A stretch of DNA of 64,000 bases from Planctobacterium marinum (GTDB lineage Bacteria; Pseudomonadota; Gammaproteobacteria; Enterobacterales; Alteromonadaceae), in contig NZ_AP027272.1 of NCBI RefSeq assembly GCF_036322805.1, forward strand, positions 1,984,001 to 2,048,000, given 5' to 3'. Shown here piece after piece: positions 53,299-61,466 of the stretch. Position 1 is the stretch's first letter, and the number at the start of each line of letters is the position of its first letter. Below the pieces are notes generated by a model. That model had not been told where the DNA came from. It did no database searches and saw only the letters and a list, made by a program, of their open reading frames with translations. Both the position numbers and the translations under genes were made by a program.

Positions 53299-55371
53299 TT
53301 GAGTGCCATACCCGCACCGCTGAGGGAAGAAGTCAAAGTTCGTCGCTTTGTGCAGCAAGGTGACGTCAGCTTCGTGGTAAAGGAGCCGGATAAACAAGAG
53401 TATTACCGGTTTAGTGTGCCGCAGATGGAGCTGATAAAGTTATTTGATGGCGTGCACGATCTCACTGCCATTGTTGCACGCTTTAATGAAACTTCAGAAT
53501 TGTATGAATTTGATGTGGATGCCGCAGAGTCGGTGTATCACGCCTGTAAAGATTACCAAATACTGAAACGCACCAAGCAAGAAGAAAATGTCGCGCTATT
53601 GGAGCGCATCAAAGATGAACGTAAAAAATCGCTAATTCAGGCAAAAGGCAGCGTCTTGATGATGCGATTTCAACTGGTTAATCCCAATAAGTGGTTTGAC
53701 AGTATCATCGAATCCATTCGATTCATGTGGTCAGCGCAAGCGTTAAAATTACAAGCGGGCTTTATTCTACTGGCCTTTATCACGATATTGTTTAACGCTG
53801 AACGTTTTGCTCAAGATTTTACTCAAGTTTATCTGCAAACTCAGCTCAGTGGTGTGATTTATATCTGGATAATCGCACTTTGCGCCATTGCATTGCATGA
53901 ATGCGGTCATGGACTCACATGTAAGTATTACGGCGGTGACGTGCATGAAATGGGGTTTTTACTGCTGTGCTTCCAGCCCTGTTTGTATTGTAATGTCAAC
54001 GATGCATGGCTGTTTGAAAACAAAACCCACAAAATTCAGGTAGCCCTTGCCGGCGTTTGGGTGGAGCTCTTATTGGCGGCGTTAGCGACTATGATCTGGC
54101 TACTGGTGGATGTCTACAATCCCATTGGTTACATAGCATTCGTGTTGATGACCATTGGCACGGCAAGTTCCCTATTGGTAAACCTCAACCCTTTGCTCAA
54201 ATTTGACGGCTATTACATTTTGACTGATTGGCTGGAAATGCAAAATTTACGACAAAATGCCTTGGCCTGGTTTTCATGGAATCTTAAAACTACACTCTTC
54301 AATAGTGACGATGAAAAGCCCCTTAATCCAACCCCAAGGGAGAAACGAGTTTATTGGATTTATGGCACGGCGGTGGCGGTATATATGACCCTTATGCTGT
54401 CGTTTATCGCCTGGTTAGGATATCAGTTTGTTTATACTCAGTTGGGCTTCTTCGCCATTTTAGGCTTTTTGTATCTTGCCTATCGGTTGATTAAATCCAT
54501 TACAGGAAATTGGTTGATGACAATTGTGCAATGGGCCCGACTGCATCTGTGGCAGGGGCGGAAAAGGAAAATAAGAACCTCAACTGGTGGTTTTGTTGCT
54601 CTATTGGTTGCGATTTTTTGGCAACCCCACCTGACCCTATATTCCGACGGAGAAATCGCGGCGGATACTCATGTTGTATATAGCCCCGCTAATGCCTTTG
54701 TGGTCAATGCAAATTATTCAGATAGAAGAAAATTGGAGTTACAAACAGGGGAACCATTCCTGCAAATGGCCTCACCTGAACTGACCATATTAAAGCAGGA
54801 ATTAGAAGCGAGACAGATGGAGCTGCAGGGGCAAAAGGTTGCAGCCATGCTTGAAAATGAATCTTCCCCTCAGGCGAGATTGGCTATTGAGCTCGGACTG
54901 GTGGCAGAAAAACTATTGTCTACAGAGCAGAAATTGCATTCCTTGCAGGTGAATGCACCTGAGGGTAACTGGTCTGTGGAAGGTTTATCACCTGATCTCA
55001 TTCAAGGGCGTTTTTTCTCAGAGCAACAAGAAGTGCTAAGACTGTTGTCAGAGGATGGTCGCTACTTTGATGCCATTGTTGATCAACGTGATGTGTCCTA
55101 CCTGTCACCCGGAGACAAAGCTAAAATTAAACTCAATGCTCAGCTAAGTGACGTATTAGATGCTGAAATTCAGGTGATTTCTGCACTGGCTAAATCTGAT
55201 GGTGTCGAGCAAAAAGTGTTGGTACGCATGGTGATTGACGGGTGGGATAATGATGACTATCTACCGGTGGGAATAAGTGGTGAGGCTAAAATCTACGGGG
55301 AAAAGCGCCCCCTCTGGCAGCATTTTATTTTTAAAATAAGAAAGTTCTTTAGAGCGGATTTATGGTTGTAA
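53299..55371 (+). CDS. PqqD-like / M50 metallopeptidase / HlyD-like fusion
   Basis: 690 residues; TTG start 3 bp after the previous stop, with no nearer ATG. Residues about 12-95 look like a PqqD-type winged helix (RiPP recognition element): VSFVVKEPDKQEYYRFS, IKLFDGVHDLTAIVARFNE. From about 150 there are roughly eight membrane segments with the zinc site ALHECGHGL (His/Glu near 199) and the distal NPLLKFDGYYI (Asp near 303), the M50 site-2 protease pattern. The C-terminal part (about 450-690) is adaptor-like (VYSPANAFVVNANY, SYLSPGDKAKIKL) with no clear lipoyl domain. A membrane protease combined with an adaptor; substrate unknown. Confidence 0.85.
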   Translation: MSAIPAPLREEVKVRRFVQQGDVSFVVKEPDKQEYYRFSVPQMELIKLFDGVHDLTAIVARFNETSELYEFDVDAAESVYHACKDYQILKRTKQEENVALLERIKDERKKSLIQAKGSVLMMRFQLVNPNKWFDSIIESIRFMWSAQALKLQAGFILLAFITILFNAERFAQDFTQVYLQTQLSGVIYIWIIALCAIALHECGHGLTCKYYGGDVHEMGFLLLCFQPCLYCNVNDAWLFENKTHKIQVALAGVWVELLLAALATMIWLLVDVYNPIGYIAFVLMTIGTASSLLVNLNPLLKFDGYYILTDWLEMQNLRQNALAWFSWNLKTTLFNSDDEKPLNPTPREKRVYWIYGTAVAVYMTLMLSFIAWLGYQFVYTQLGFFAILGFLYLAYRLIKSITGNWLMTIVQWARLHLWQGRKRKIRTSTGGFVALLVAIFWQPHLTLYSDGEIAADTHVVYSPANAFVVNANYSDRRKLELQTGEPFLQMASPELTILKQELEARQMELQGQKVAAMLENESSPQARLAIELGLVAEKLLSTEQKLHSLQVNAPEGNWSVEGLSPDLIQGRFFSEQQEVLRLLSEDGRYFDAIVDQRDVSYLSPGDKAKIKLNAQLSDVLDAEIQVISALAKSDGVEQKVLVRMVIDGWDNDDYLPVGISGEAKIYGEKRPLWQHFIFKIRKFFRADLWL

Positions 55372-56129
55372 TGAAATTTATATTCACTTTTGTACTGCTG
55401 ATAGGTACACAATTGGCATTAGCTGATGCCCTTACGTCAGTGCACCTGCGAGGCGTTGTGGTGCCAGCGCAACAGGCCAAACTATCCGTTGCGCAACAAG
55501 GGCAGGTGGAGTGGATTGCTGCAGATGGCACAGAAGTGAAGACAGGTGAAACCCTTATTCAAATTAATGCAACAAAGCTCAAAGCAGAGATGATTCAGGC
55601 GCAGGCTATGTATCAGTCGGCCCTTGCTGAATTGGCGGCAGCGAATCACAGCCTGGAAAAAAGTCGTCGTTTGGTACAGGAGAATATACTATCTGATATC
55701 GCTCTTACGGAAGCTGAGTTTTCGGTAAAAACCGCCGAAGCGAAAGTGGCGGTCAATCAGTCAAAATTAGAACTGGCAAAACTGGCGGTGGCACAAGCAA
55801 TAGTTTTAGCCCCCTTCGATGGTGTGGTGGCCAGTAGTAAGATTTCCATTGGTGAGTGGGCGCAGCCCGGAGATCCGATTTTGGAATTTGCCTCCTTGAG
55901 CACATTGAGTATGTCGCTGGATGTGCCTCCTGAATATACTGAGACATTATCTCCCGGAGACAGCACAACCGTTTTATTTGCTGGCAAACCTATTGGAACT
56001 GCGACAGTAAAGCGTTTGTTTCCACTTTTACAACCTTCCAGCGGTTTGCGCAGGGTCATCTGGACAATAGAAACTGATGAAACCATGCTGATTTCCGGAC
56101 GTTATGTGGAGCTTAAAGCATGGTTTTAA
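55371..56129 (+). CDS. RND/HlyD-type periplasmic adaptor
   Basis: 252 residues with a Sec signal (FIFTFVLLIGTQLALADA), lipoyl domain (LSVAQQGQVEWIAADGTEVK), an alpha-hairpin (LAELAAANHSLEKSRRLVQ), the second lipoyl half (VLAPFDGVVASSKISIGEW) and a barrel (MSLDVPPEYTETLSPGD). It should bridge the inner-membrane parts to the TolC-like channel. ATG 55371 shares TAATG with the M50 stop; an earlier in-frame ATG exists. Overlaps the TolC-like gene by 10 bp. Confidence 0.9.
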   Translation: MKFIFTFVLLIGTQLALADALTSVHLRGVVVPAQQAKLSVAQQGQVEWIAADGTEVKTGETLIQINATKLKAEMIQAQAMYQSALAELAAANHSLEKSRRLVQENILSDIALTEAEFSVKTAEAKVAVNQSKLELAKLAVAQAIVLAPFDGVVASSKISIGEWAQPGDPILEFASLSTLSMSLDVPPEYTETLSPGDSTTVLFAGKPIGTATVKRLFPLLQPSSGLRRVIWTIETDETMLISGRYVELKAWF

Positions 56130-57373
56130 GGTCTGTCAGGTTTTTGGTGTTCAGCGTTTTGCTGATAGTTGAATTGGCCAGTGCCGAGACCTTAGAGGAA
56201 GTATTAAACAAGGCATTTAAGCAAAACCTGGATTATCAGATTGCCCTTGAGCAATTGCAAACCGCCTACAATAATGAGCGCACCGCCTTTGGTCAGCTAT
56301 TTCCTGACCTTAACCTTACCGCAAATCGCAATGAACAACTGAGTAATAATCAGCAGCTACTTAACAGCAGTGATTATTCTGCTCGACTTGAGCTAAGCCA
56401 GGTGTTGTATGACCCTGCCGTGTGGCATGCCTGGAAAGTGAGTGAGCTGCGCACATTGACTGCTGAGTTGGCTTACTTGCGACAAAAACAAATTTTGGTG
56501 TTTAACGTCAAGCAGACTTGGTTCCAACTGATTACTGATCAGGCGCTCTCAAAAGAAGCCCAAGCTTCTCTGGAACGCCTGAAACAACACCGCAATAATG
56601 CTCAGCATTTGTATGCTAATGGCAAGATATGGCGCAATGATTTACTGCAAGCTGATGTACGCGTGGCACGTGGAGAGCAGGCAAGGTTGATAGCAGAGAA
56701 TACGGTAAAACGAACTTTGACCAATCTGAATGTGCTACTGAATCAAAATATTCTGGTTGATATAAAGCCGCAAGAGCAAGCTTACGAGTTGAACTCGACT
56801 GCGCAGCTAGGGCAGAGTTTAACCACTGCACTAGCAAATCGCCCCGACCTTAAACAGCTTCAAGTAGCTGTTCAAATTGCTCGCAACGAAAAGCAAAGCG
56901 CCCGTTCGGGTTACTTTCCCAAACTGACTGCACGGCTCACGCAAAATCACCTCTCCGAACAGTTTGACTTTGCAGACTCCTCAAGAAATACCCAACTTAG
57001 TATTAATATGAATTGGACCTTGTGGGATAATTTCTCCATCCGCAATCAGAATCGCAACGCACTTCACGCCATCGAAATCGCGCAAAAAAGCTATCAGCAA
57101 ACCAGAGAATTGGTGCAACAGGAAACTCATAACGCCTGGCTGGCATTGCAAGAGGCAAAACAAAACATAGCGGTATTGGAGCAGGCGGTTGATCAGGCCG
57201 AAGAAAACTTTCGAGTAACGGAAATTCGTTACAAAGAACAATTGAGCACTGCGAATGATGTTTTGGATGCACAAGACTTGTTAACCAGCACACGCAATGA
57301 TTTATTAGCCGCCAGAGGCGACTTTTTTACCGCATTAGCACAACTAGACTTTGCCATGGGTGTTGCAAAATAA
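56120..57373 (+). CDS. TolC-like outer membrane channel protein
   Basis: 417 residues with a signal peptide ending ASA-E and two tandem OEP repeats of long alpha-helices (LEEVLNKAFKQNLDYQIALEQ; ALANRPDLKQLQVAVQIARNE). It forms the outer-membrane exit of a tripartite exporter. Last gene of the GAF-HlyD/M50/adaptor operon, overlapping the adaptor gene. Shorter than TolC but normal for type I secretion channel proteins. Confidence 0.91.
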   Translation: MVLRSVRFLVFSVLLIVELASAETLEEVLNKAFKQNLDYQIALEQLQTAYNNERTAFGQLFPDLNLTANRNEQLSNNQQLLNSSDYSARLELSQVLYDPAVWHAWKVSELRTLTAELAYLRQKQILVFNVKQTWFQLITDQALSKEAQASLERLKQHRNNAQHLYANGKIWRNDLLQADVRVARGEQARLIAENTVKRTLTNLNVLLNQNILVDIKPQEQAYELNSTAQLGQSLTTALANRPDLKQLQVAVQIARNEKQSARSGYFPKLTARLTQNHLSEQFDFADSSRNTQLSINMNWTLWDNFSIRNQNRNALHAIEIAQKSYQQTRELVQQETHNAWLALQEAKQNIAVLEQAVDQAEENFRVTEIRYKEQLSTANDVLDAQDLLTSTRNDLLAARGDFFTALAQLDFAMGVAK

Positions 57374-57413
57374 GGGTTTACAAAGATTCTGCCTCTATTG
57401 TCCAAAGCTTTGA

Positions 57414-57419
57414 TATAAT
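57414..57419 (+). promoter_or_regulatory. Extended -10 promoter of the cupin-ubiF operon
   Basis: TGATATAAT: a perfect TATAAT with the TGn extension, 39 bp before the cupin ATG. The -35 is weak, as usual for extended -10 promoters. Confidence 0.6.
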
Positions 57420-57457
57420 TGACCTTTCCTATTTTCTCCTAATTGAGATGGGCTTGC

Positions 57458-57841
57458 ATGCTTAACAAAATTAATATCGCTGAAAAGTTTTCATTATTTG
57501 ATGATCTTTGGTCACCTAAGATATTGGGTGAAGCTAATCAACAGCTGATTAAAATTGCCAAAGGACTGGGCCAGTTGGTATGGCATTGCCATGATCATGA
57601 AGACGAATTATTTATCGTTTTTAAGGGTGAATTAAAACTGCATCTGCGACCTGATAATCAAGCACAGCACACCGTAATTTTGCAACCAGGAGAACTATTT
57701 GTTGTTCCTCAAGGTATGCAACACTGTCCGGAAGCTGATGAGGAGACGCATTTTATGATGTTGGAGCCAAAAAGCACACAACATACCGGGGCACACAGCA
57801 CGGAGCAGACTAAAACCTTAGCAGAGCAAATATGGATCTGA
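57458..57841 (+). CDS. Cupin domain protein
   Basis: 127 residues from ATG 57458; a TTG 15 bases before is a less likely start. One cupin barrel with metal ligands WHCHDHEDELFIVFKGEL (His and Glu) and later FVVPQGMQHCPEADEE. The C-terminal Thr/Gln-rich tail is disordered. Small cupins of this kind bind a metal, but substrate is unknown. It starts 1 bp before the ubiF-like gene, so may serve the same process. Confidence 0.88.
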   Translation: MLNKINIAEKFSLFDDLWSPKILGEANQQLIKIAKGLGQLVWHCHDHEDELFIVFKGELKLHLRPDNQAQHTVILQPGELFVVPQGMQHCPEADEETHFMMLEPKSTQHTGAHSTEQTKTLAEQIWI

Positions 57842-57842
57842 T

Positions 57843-58994
57843 ATGAGTACGCATGATTTTGATGTAGTGGTTTTTGGTGGTGGCATGGTAGGGGCCGCTG
57901 CCGCTTTGGGATTTGCCGAACAAGGTTACAAAATCGCTATCGTTGAGCCCGTTTTACCTAAGGAAATCGAGCCTGATGCTGAGCCAGAACTTCGAGTTTC
58001 TGCTATTAGCCTGGGATCTGAACAGCTGTTAAAGGAACTGGGAGCCTGGCAATATCTGTTGAATCAGCGAGTGCAAGCGTATAAACAGCTTTCTGTATGG
58101 GAAATGCCACAGGCCAAAACACAATTTGATTGTGAACAGGTACAGGTGAGTTGGCTTGGACACATCATGGAGAATCTCAATCTGCAACTGGCGCTGCACA
58201 AAGCATTAAAACGCTTTGAGACTCAACTGACATGGTTTACTTGTGGTGAGGTAATTGATGCCGAATTGGGGCTGTGTAATCTTGATGGGAAACAGCACTC
58301 AACGTCTTTGGTTGTTGCCGCTGACGGAGGGTTTTCTGCTGTCAGGCGCAGTGTGGAGCTGGGTGAAACCGGCTGGCAATACCAACAGAAAGTATTGTCA
58401 GTGAATATTCGGACTCATGAGCGCAGTTTGGCACATACTTTTCAGCAGTTTAGCGAAAGTGGCCCGATGGCCTATTTACCCTTGTTTGACCACTTCGCCA
58501 CCTTGGTTTGGTACCACGACGCTAATCGGGTAGATGAATTGATGAAACTCAATAAGTCTCAATTAAAAGCGCAATTGCTCTCATCGTTTCCAGCGTTACA
58601 CAGTGATTTTGAGATATTACAACAAGGTTGTTTTCCCATCCGTCGCAATCATGCCAATCAATACTACAAGGGAAGAGTGGTACTTTGCGGAGACGCTGCC
58701 CACAACATCAATCCATTAGCCGGGCAGGGGGTTAATATTGGTTTTCAAGACGTCAAGGCGCTATTGCAGGTCAACCCCAATTTAGCACTACAATCGCAAT
58801 TAGCTGGCTACGAAAAGGCGCGACGCAAGGAAAATACCTTTATGATGTCGGCAATGGACGCGTTTAACCTTGCTTTTTGCGATTCCAATCCAATATTAAA
58901 AGGCATACGAAATGTGGGATTGTTTTTGGCAGAGCGCAGTGGCCCGCTCAAAACAATTGCACTTAAACGGGCTTTAGGAGTAGATAAAATATGA
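57843..58994 (+). CDS. ubiF: UbiH/UbiF family FAD-dependent monooxygenase
   Basis: 383 residues with FAD motif VVVFGGGMVGAAAALGFAEQ, DG motif VVAADGGFSAVRR, and the second FAD motif GDAAHNINPLAGQGVN. Similarity to E. coli UbiF is close over VSAISLGSEQLLKELGAW and MAYLPLFDHFATLVWY, and its site near miaB matches E. coli ubiF. It would hydroxylate an ubiquinone intermediate at C6; UbiH/UbiI cannot be excluded. The stop overlaps the next gene's ATG. Confidence 0.85.
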   Translation: MSTHDFDVVVFGGGMVGAAAALGFAEQGYKIAIVEPVLPKEIEPDAEPELRVSAISLGSEQLLKELGAWQYLLNQRVQAYKQLSVWEMPQAKTQFDCEQVQVSWLGHIMENLNLQLALHKALKRFETQLTWFTCGEVIDAELGLCNLDGKQHSTSLVVAADGGFSAVRRSVELGETGWQYQQKVLSVNIRTHERSLAHTFQQFSESGPMAYLPLFDHFATLVWYHDANRVDELMKLNKSQLKAQLLSSFPALHSDFEILQQGCFPIRRNHANQYYKGRVVLCGDAAHNINPLAGQGVNIGFQDVKALLQVNPNLALQSQLAGYEKARRKENTFMMSAMDAFNLAFCDSNPILKGIRNVGLFLAERSGPLKTIALKRALGVDKI

Positions 58995-59167
58995 CCGTAT
59001 TCGTGATATTGGGATTGCTGTTCCTGGCGCTGTTTATCGTGGTGCCATTAGTGGAAAAGCACGGTAAGCGTCACACGCCAGAAGAATTAAACAAGATCAC
59101 TCGCTGGATATGGCCATTGGTGGGCATAATGCTGGTATTGCAGCTACTTAATATGGCATTTTTCTGA
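58991..59167 (+). CDS. 58-residue membrane protein
   Basis: ATG overlaps the ubiF stop (ATGA), so it is translationally coupled. Two hydrophobic helices (VFVILGLLFLALFIVVPL and WPLVGIMLVLQLLNMAFF) flank a basic-acidic loop (EKHGKRHTPEELN). Unknown function; sharing the operon with a ubiquinone hydroxylase suggests a membrane role. Too short for common gene-length cutoffs. Confidence 0.7.
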   Translation: MTVFVILGLLFLALFIVVPLVEKHGKRHTPEELNKITRWIWPLVGIMLVLQLLNMAFF

Positions 59168-59190
59168 AGCAGGTTTTACACCTGCTTCAG
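59164..59190. terminator. Hairpin between convergent genes
   Basis: 11-bp perfect inverted repeat CTGAAGCAGGT/ACCTGCTTCAG around TTTAC, starting inside the last codons of the small membrane protein. No long T tract, so strength is uncertain; it serves the convergent AGCS gene too. Confidence 0.55.
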
Positions 59191-59212
59191 AGTATTAAAC
59201 TTGCAATAGTTA

Positions 59213-60643
59213 CTACCAGATACCTTTTTCAGTTTCGCCTTGAATTTCACACTCGCCGGTTTTGTATTCCGGTTTCTCACCGGCATCCCGCTTGTCAAAA
59301 TAATGCTGACTGATGGCTACGATGGTGGGGGTTAACATAACAATGGCAATAATGTTAATGACCGTCATCATACCCAAAGCCATATCCGCCATAGCCCATA
59401 CTTCCGGTAAGGCAGCACTGGAACCCCATAAAATCATGGCTAGATAGCCAGTCGTGTAGATAGTTCTTCCTACCTTGTGGTCAAGCTTAAACATGTGCAA
59501 GTTACTCTCACCATAAGCGTAGTTAGCTACAACTGAGGTAAAAGCGAACAGGCTTATTGCTGCGGCAACAAAATCCGCACCGATTTCACCTAAGTGGCTT
59601 TCCATTGCAGATTGGGTCAGACGAATGCCTTCCATTTGATCGCTTTGCGAGCCGCCTGCCAGAAGGATGATAACCGCAGTACAGGTACACAAAATCATGG
59701 TATCGATAAACACCCCCAACATTTGTACATATCCTTGTGATACCGGATGGTTGGGGTTTGGTGTCGCACCAGCGGCAGCATGCGGCACACTGCCTGAACC
59801 TGCTTCGTTAGAGTACAAGCCTCGTTGGATACCATTTTTAATTGCAGCACCCAAGGCACCAGCACCTGCTTCGTGTAAGCCGAACGCTGAGCTGATGATG
59901 TCACCTAAAATAGCGGGCACGTGTTCAATATTGATTAAGGTGATTATCAATGCGGTTGCGACGTAGGCTACAGCCATAAAAGGCACAATGTATTCAGCAA
60001 AGGTGGCTATTCTTTTGAGCCCGCCAATAACAATAGCGCCTGCCACTAAGATGATCACCAAACCACTATAAAAAGTAGGAATGCCATAAGCATTATTGAG
60101 TGCGTCAGTAATGGTATTGGCTTGCACTGCACTGAAAATAAATCCATAGCCAAGAAACAGACAAAGGGAAAAGGCGATAGCCAACCAGCGCTTGTTTAAA
60201 CCTTGCTGAATATAATAAGCCGGACCACCACGAAATTCGCCTTTTTCATCCCTGACTTTATACAGCTGTCCTAAAACGCTTTCTGCGAAGCCGGTTGCCA
60301 TGCCTAATAGCGCAATCATCCACATCCAGAAGATGGCGCCTGCACCACCTAGCGATATAGCGACAGCTACACCCGCCAGATTTCCCGTGCCCACTCTGGC
60401 CGAGAGACTCGTACAGAGTGCCTGAAAAGAAGAAATACCTGATTCGTCGGATTTGGTGCTGCCTTTCATCACCGAAAACATGTGACCAAAGTGACGAAAC
60501 TGTAAAAAACCCAACTTGGCGGAAAACCAAAAACCAGCAAAAACTAGCATGGGAATGAGAATCGGGACCCCGCCAATTCCGGGGAGAGAAATGGTGCTGC
60601 CCCAAAGCACACCATTGATGGCTGAAACAATATCGTTTACCAA
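59213..60643 (-). CDS. Sodium:alanine symporter family (AGCS) protein
   Basis: 476 residues from TTG 60643 (VNDIVSAINGVLWG), 11 bases after AAGG; longer starts would run into the tRNA-Gln gene and its terminator. AGCS signatures: LSARVGTGNLAGVAVAI and NGIQRGLYSNEAGSGSVPHA, GGPAYYIQQGL, with about ten membrane segments. It imports alanine or glycine with Na+. Separates the ubiF operon from the tRNA cluster. Confidence 0.93.
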   Translation of the reverse strand: MVNDIVSAINGVLWGSTISLPGIGGVPILIPMLVFAGFWFSAKLGFLQFRHFGHMFSVMKGSTKSDESGISSFQALCTSLSARVGTGNLAGVAVAISLGGAGAIFWMWMIALLGMATGFAESVLGQLYKVRDEKGEFRGGPAYYIQQGLNKRWLAIAFSLCLFLGYGFIFSAVQANTITDALNNAYGIPTFYSGLVIILVAGAIVIGGLKRIATFAEYIVPFMAVAYVATALIITLINIEHVPAILGDIISSAFGLHEAGAGALGAAIKNGIQRGLYSNEAGSGSVPHAAAGATPNPNHPVSQGYVQMLGVFIDTMILCTCTAVIILLAGGSQSDQMEGIRLTQSAMESHLGEIGADFVAAAISLFAFTSVVANYAYGESNLHMFKLDHKVGRTIYTTGYLAMILWGSSAALPEVWAMADMALGMMTVINIIAIVMLTPTIVAISQHYFDKRDAGEKPEYKTGECEIQGETEKGIW

Positions 60644-60740
60644 AATATTTGACCTTATTGTTTTTTGGCAACAATACTGACTTCTGTGAAAGGATATGTC
60701 CAGACGAAACTGGTTAGAACAGAATTTGGATTTAGAAATA

Positions 60741-60766
60741 AAAAACGCCAGACATTGTCTGGCGTT
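60741..60766 (-). terminator. Terminator of the tRNA operon
   Basis: On the minus strand AACGCCAGAC pairs with GTCTGGCGTT (3-nt loop), followed by a TTTTT run, right after the second tRNA-Gln. Confidence 0.87.
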
Positions 60767-60772
60767 CTTATT

Positions 60773-60847
60773 TGGCTGGGGTAGCTGGATTTGAACCAAC
60801 GAATGGCGGGATCAAAACCCGCTGCCTTACCGCTTGGCTATACCCCA
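60773..60847 (-). tRNA. tRNA-Gln (UUG)
   Basis: Minus-strand cloverleaf starting TGGGGTATAGCC, anticodon TTG in GGTTTTGATC, T-loop GGTTCAAATCC, CCA encoded. Identical to the next copy. 75 nt. Confidence 0.96.
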
Positions 60848-60881
60848 ATAGATAACAGCATACGCTGCTATCTAAAAAAGG

Positions 60882-60956
60882 TGGCTGGGGTAGCTGGATT
60901 TGAACCAACGAATGGCGGGATCAAAACCCGCTGCCTTACCGCTTGGCTATACCCCA
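60882..60956 (-). tRNA. tRNA-Gln (UUG), second copy
   Basis: Same sequence as the copy at 60773-60847, spaced by 34 bp, with encoded CCA. Confidence 0.96.
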
Positions 60957-60964
60957 ACAATGTA

Positions 60965-61050
60965 TGGTGCGGAAGGAGAGACTCGAACTCTCACGCCGTG
61001 AAGCACTGGAACCTAAATCCAGCGTGTCTACCAATTTCACCACTTCCGCA
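60965..61050 (-). tRNA. tRNA-Leu (UAG)
   Basis: Minus-strand class II tRNA beginning TGCGGAAGTGG, anticodon TAG in GGATTTAGGTTC, a long variable arm (TGCTTCACGGCGTG), T-loop GTTCGAGTC and encoded CCA. 86 nt. Confidence 0.95.
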
Positions 61051-61055
61051 GAATT

Positions 61056-61132
61056 TGGTGGCTAAGGCGGGACTCGAACCTGCGACCCCATCATTATGAG
61101 TGATGTGCTCTAACCAGCTGAGCTACTTAGCC
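61056..61132 (-). tRNA. tRNA-Met (CAU), elongator
   Basis: Minus-strand GGCTAAGTAGCTCAGCTGG..., anticodon CAT in CACTCATAATG, T-arm GGTTCGAGTCCC, acceptor GCC and encoded ACCA. Lacks the initiator-type C1-A72 mismatch and three-GC anticodon stem. 77 nt; first of the cluster. Confidence 0.95.
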
Positions 61133-61162
61133 TTTAACCCGACCTCTCGTCGAGTGGCGCGT

Positions 61163-61191
61163 ATTATGCTCATCTCCCTTAATCAGGTCAA
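61163..61191 (-). promoter_or_regulatory. Promoter of the tRNA operon
   Basis: On the minus strand TTGACC (61191-61186), 17-bp spacer, CATAAT (61168-61163), then a GC-rich start region (ACGCGCC) typical of stringently controlled stable-RNA promoters. Confidence 0.75.
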
Positions 61192-61394
61192 CCCCTTTTT
61201 ATGACAAATTTATTAACTGCTGATGATATGTACAAATCGTGCAAAAACTAGCGGTTTTGTGGCGGAAAATTAACCTCTTGGTCAGAAACGGAAGGTAAAA
61301 CCCACAATAATCAGGTTTTAATTTGGCAGAAAATATCAAAATGAAACCTGAAATAGCTCTATTTTCTAAAAAATAGGCGTTTATCTGCGATTTA
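61192..61394. other. Gene-free stretch
   Basis: Between the tRNA promoter and the azoR promoter nothing recognisable is seen; AT-rich, no convincing ORF or hairpin. Confidence 0.5.
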
Positions 61395-61422
61395 TTGCGA
61401 TTTTAAATCTAAAAAATATAAC
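61395..61422 (+). promoter_or_regulatory. Promoter-like pair of azoR
   Basis: TTGCGA (61395-61400), 16-bp spacer, TATAAC (61417-61422), 45 bp before the azoR start. Confidence 0.55.
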
Positions 61423-61466
61423 TAATAATAATTTCACTGAAATTAACAACACAGTGAGACCGTATT

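Noticed and set aside
60644-60799. N-terminal extension of the AGCS symporter
   Set aside because: It would run through the tRNA terminator and into tRNA-Gln; family alignment starts at TTG 60643.
60791-61099. Protein ORF across the tRNA cluster
   Set aside because: It is antisense to tRNA genes and made of the two identical tRNA-Gln copies.
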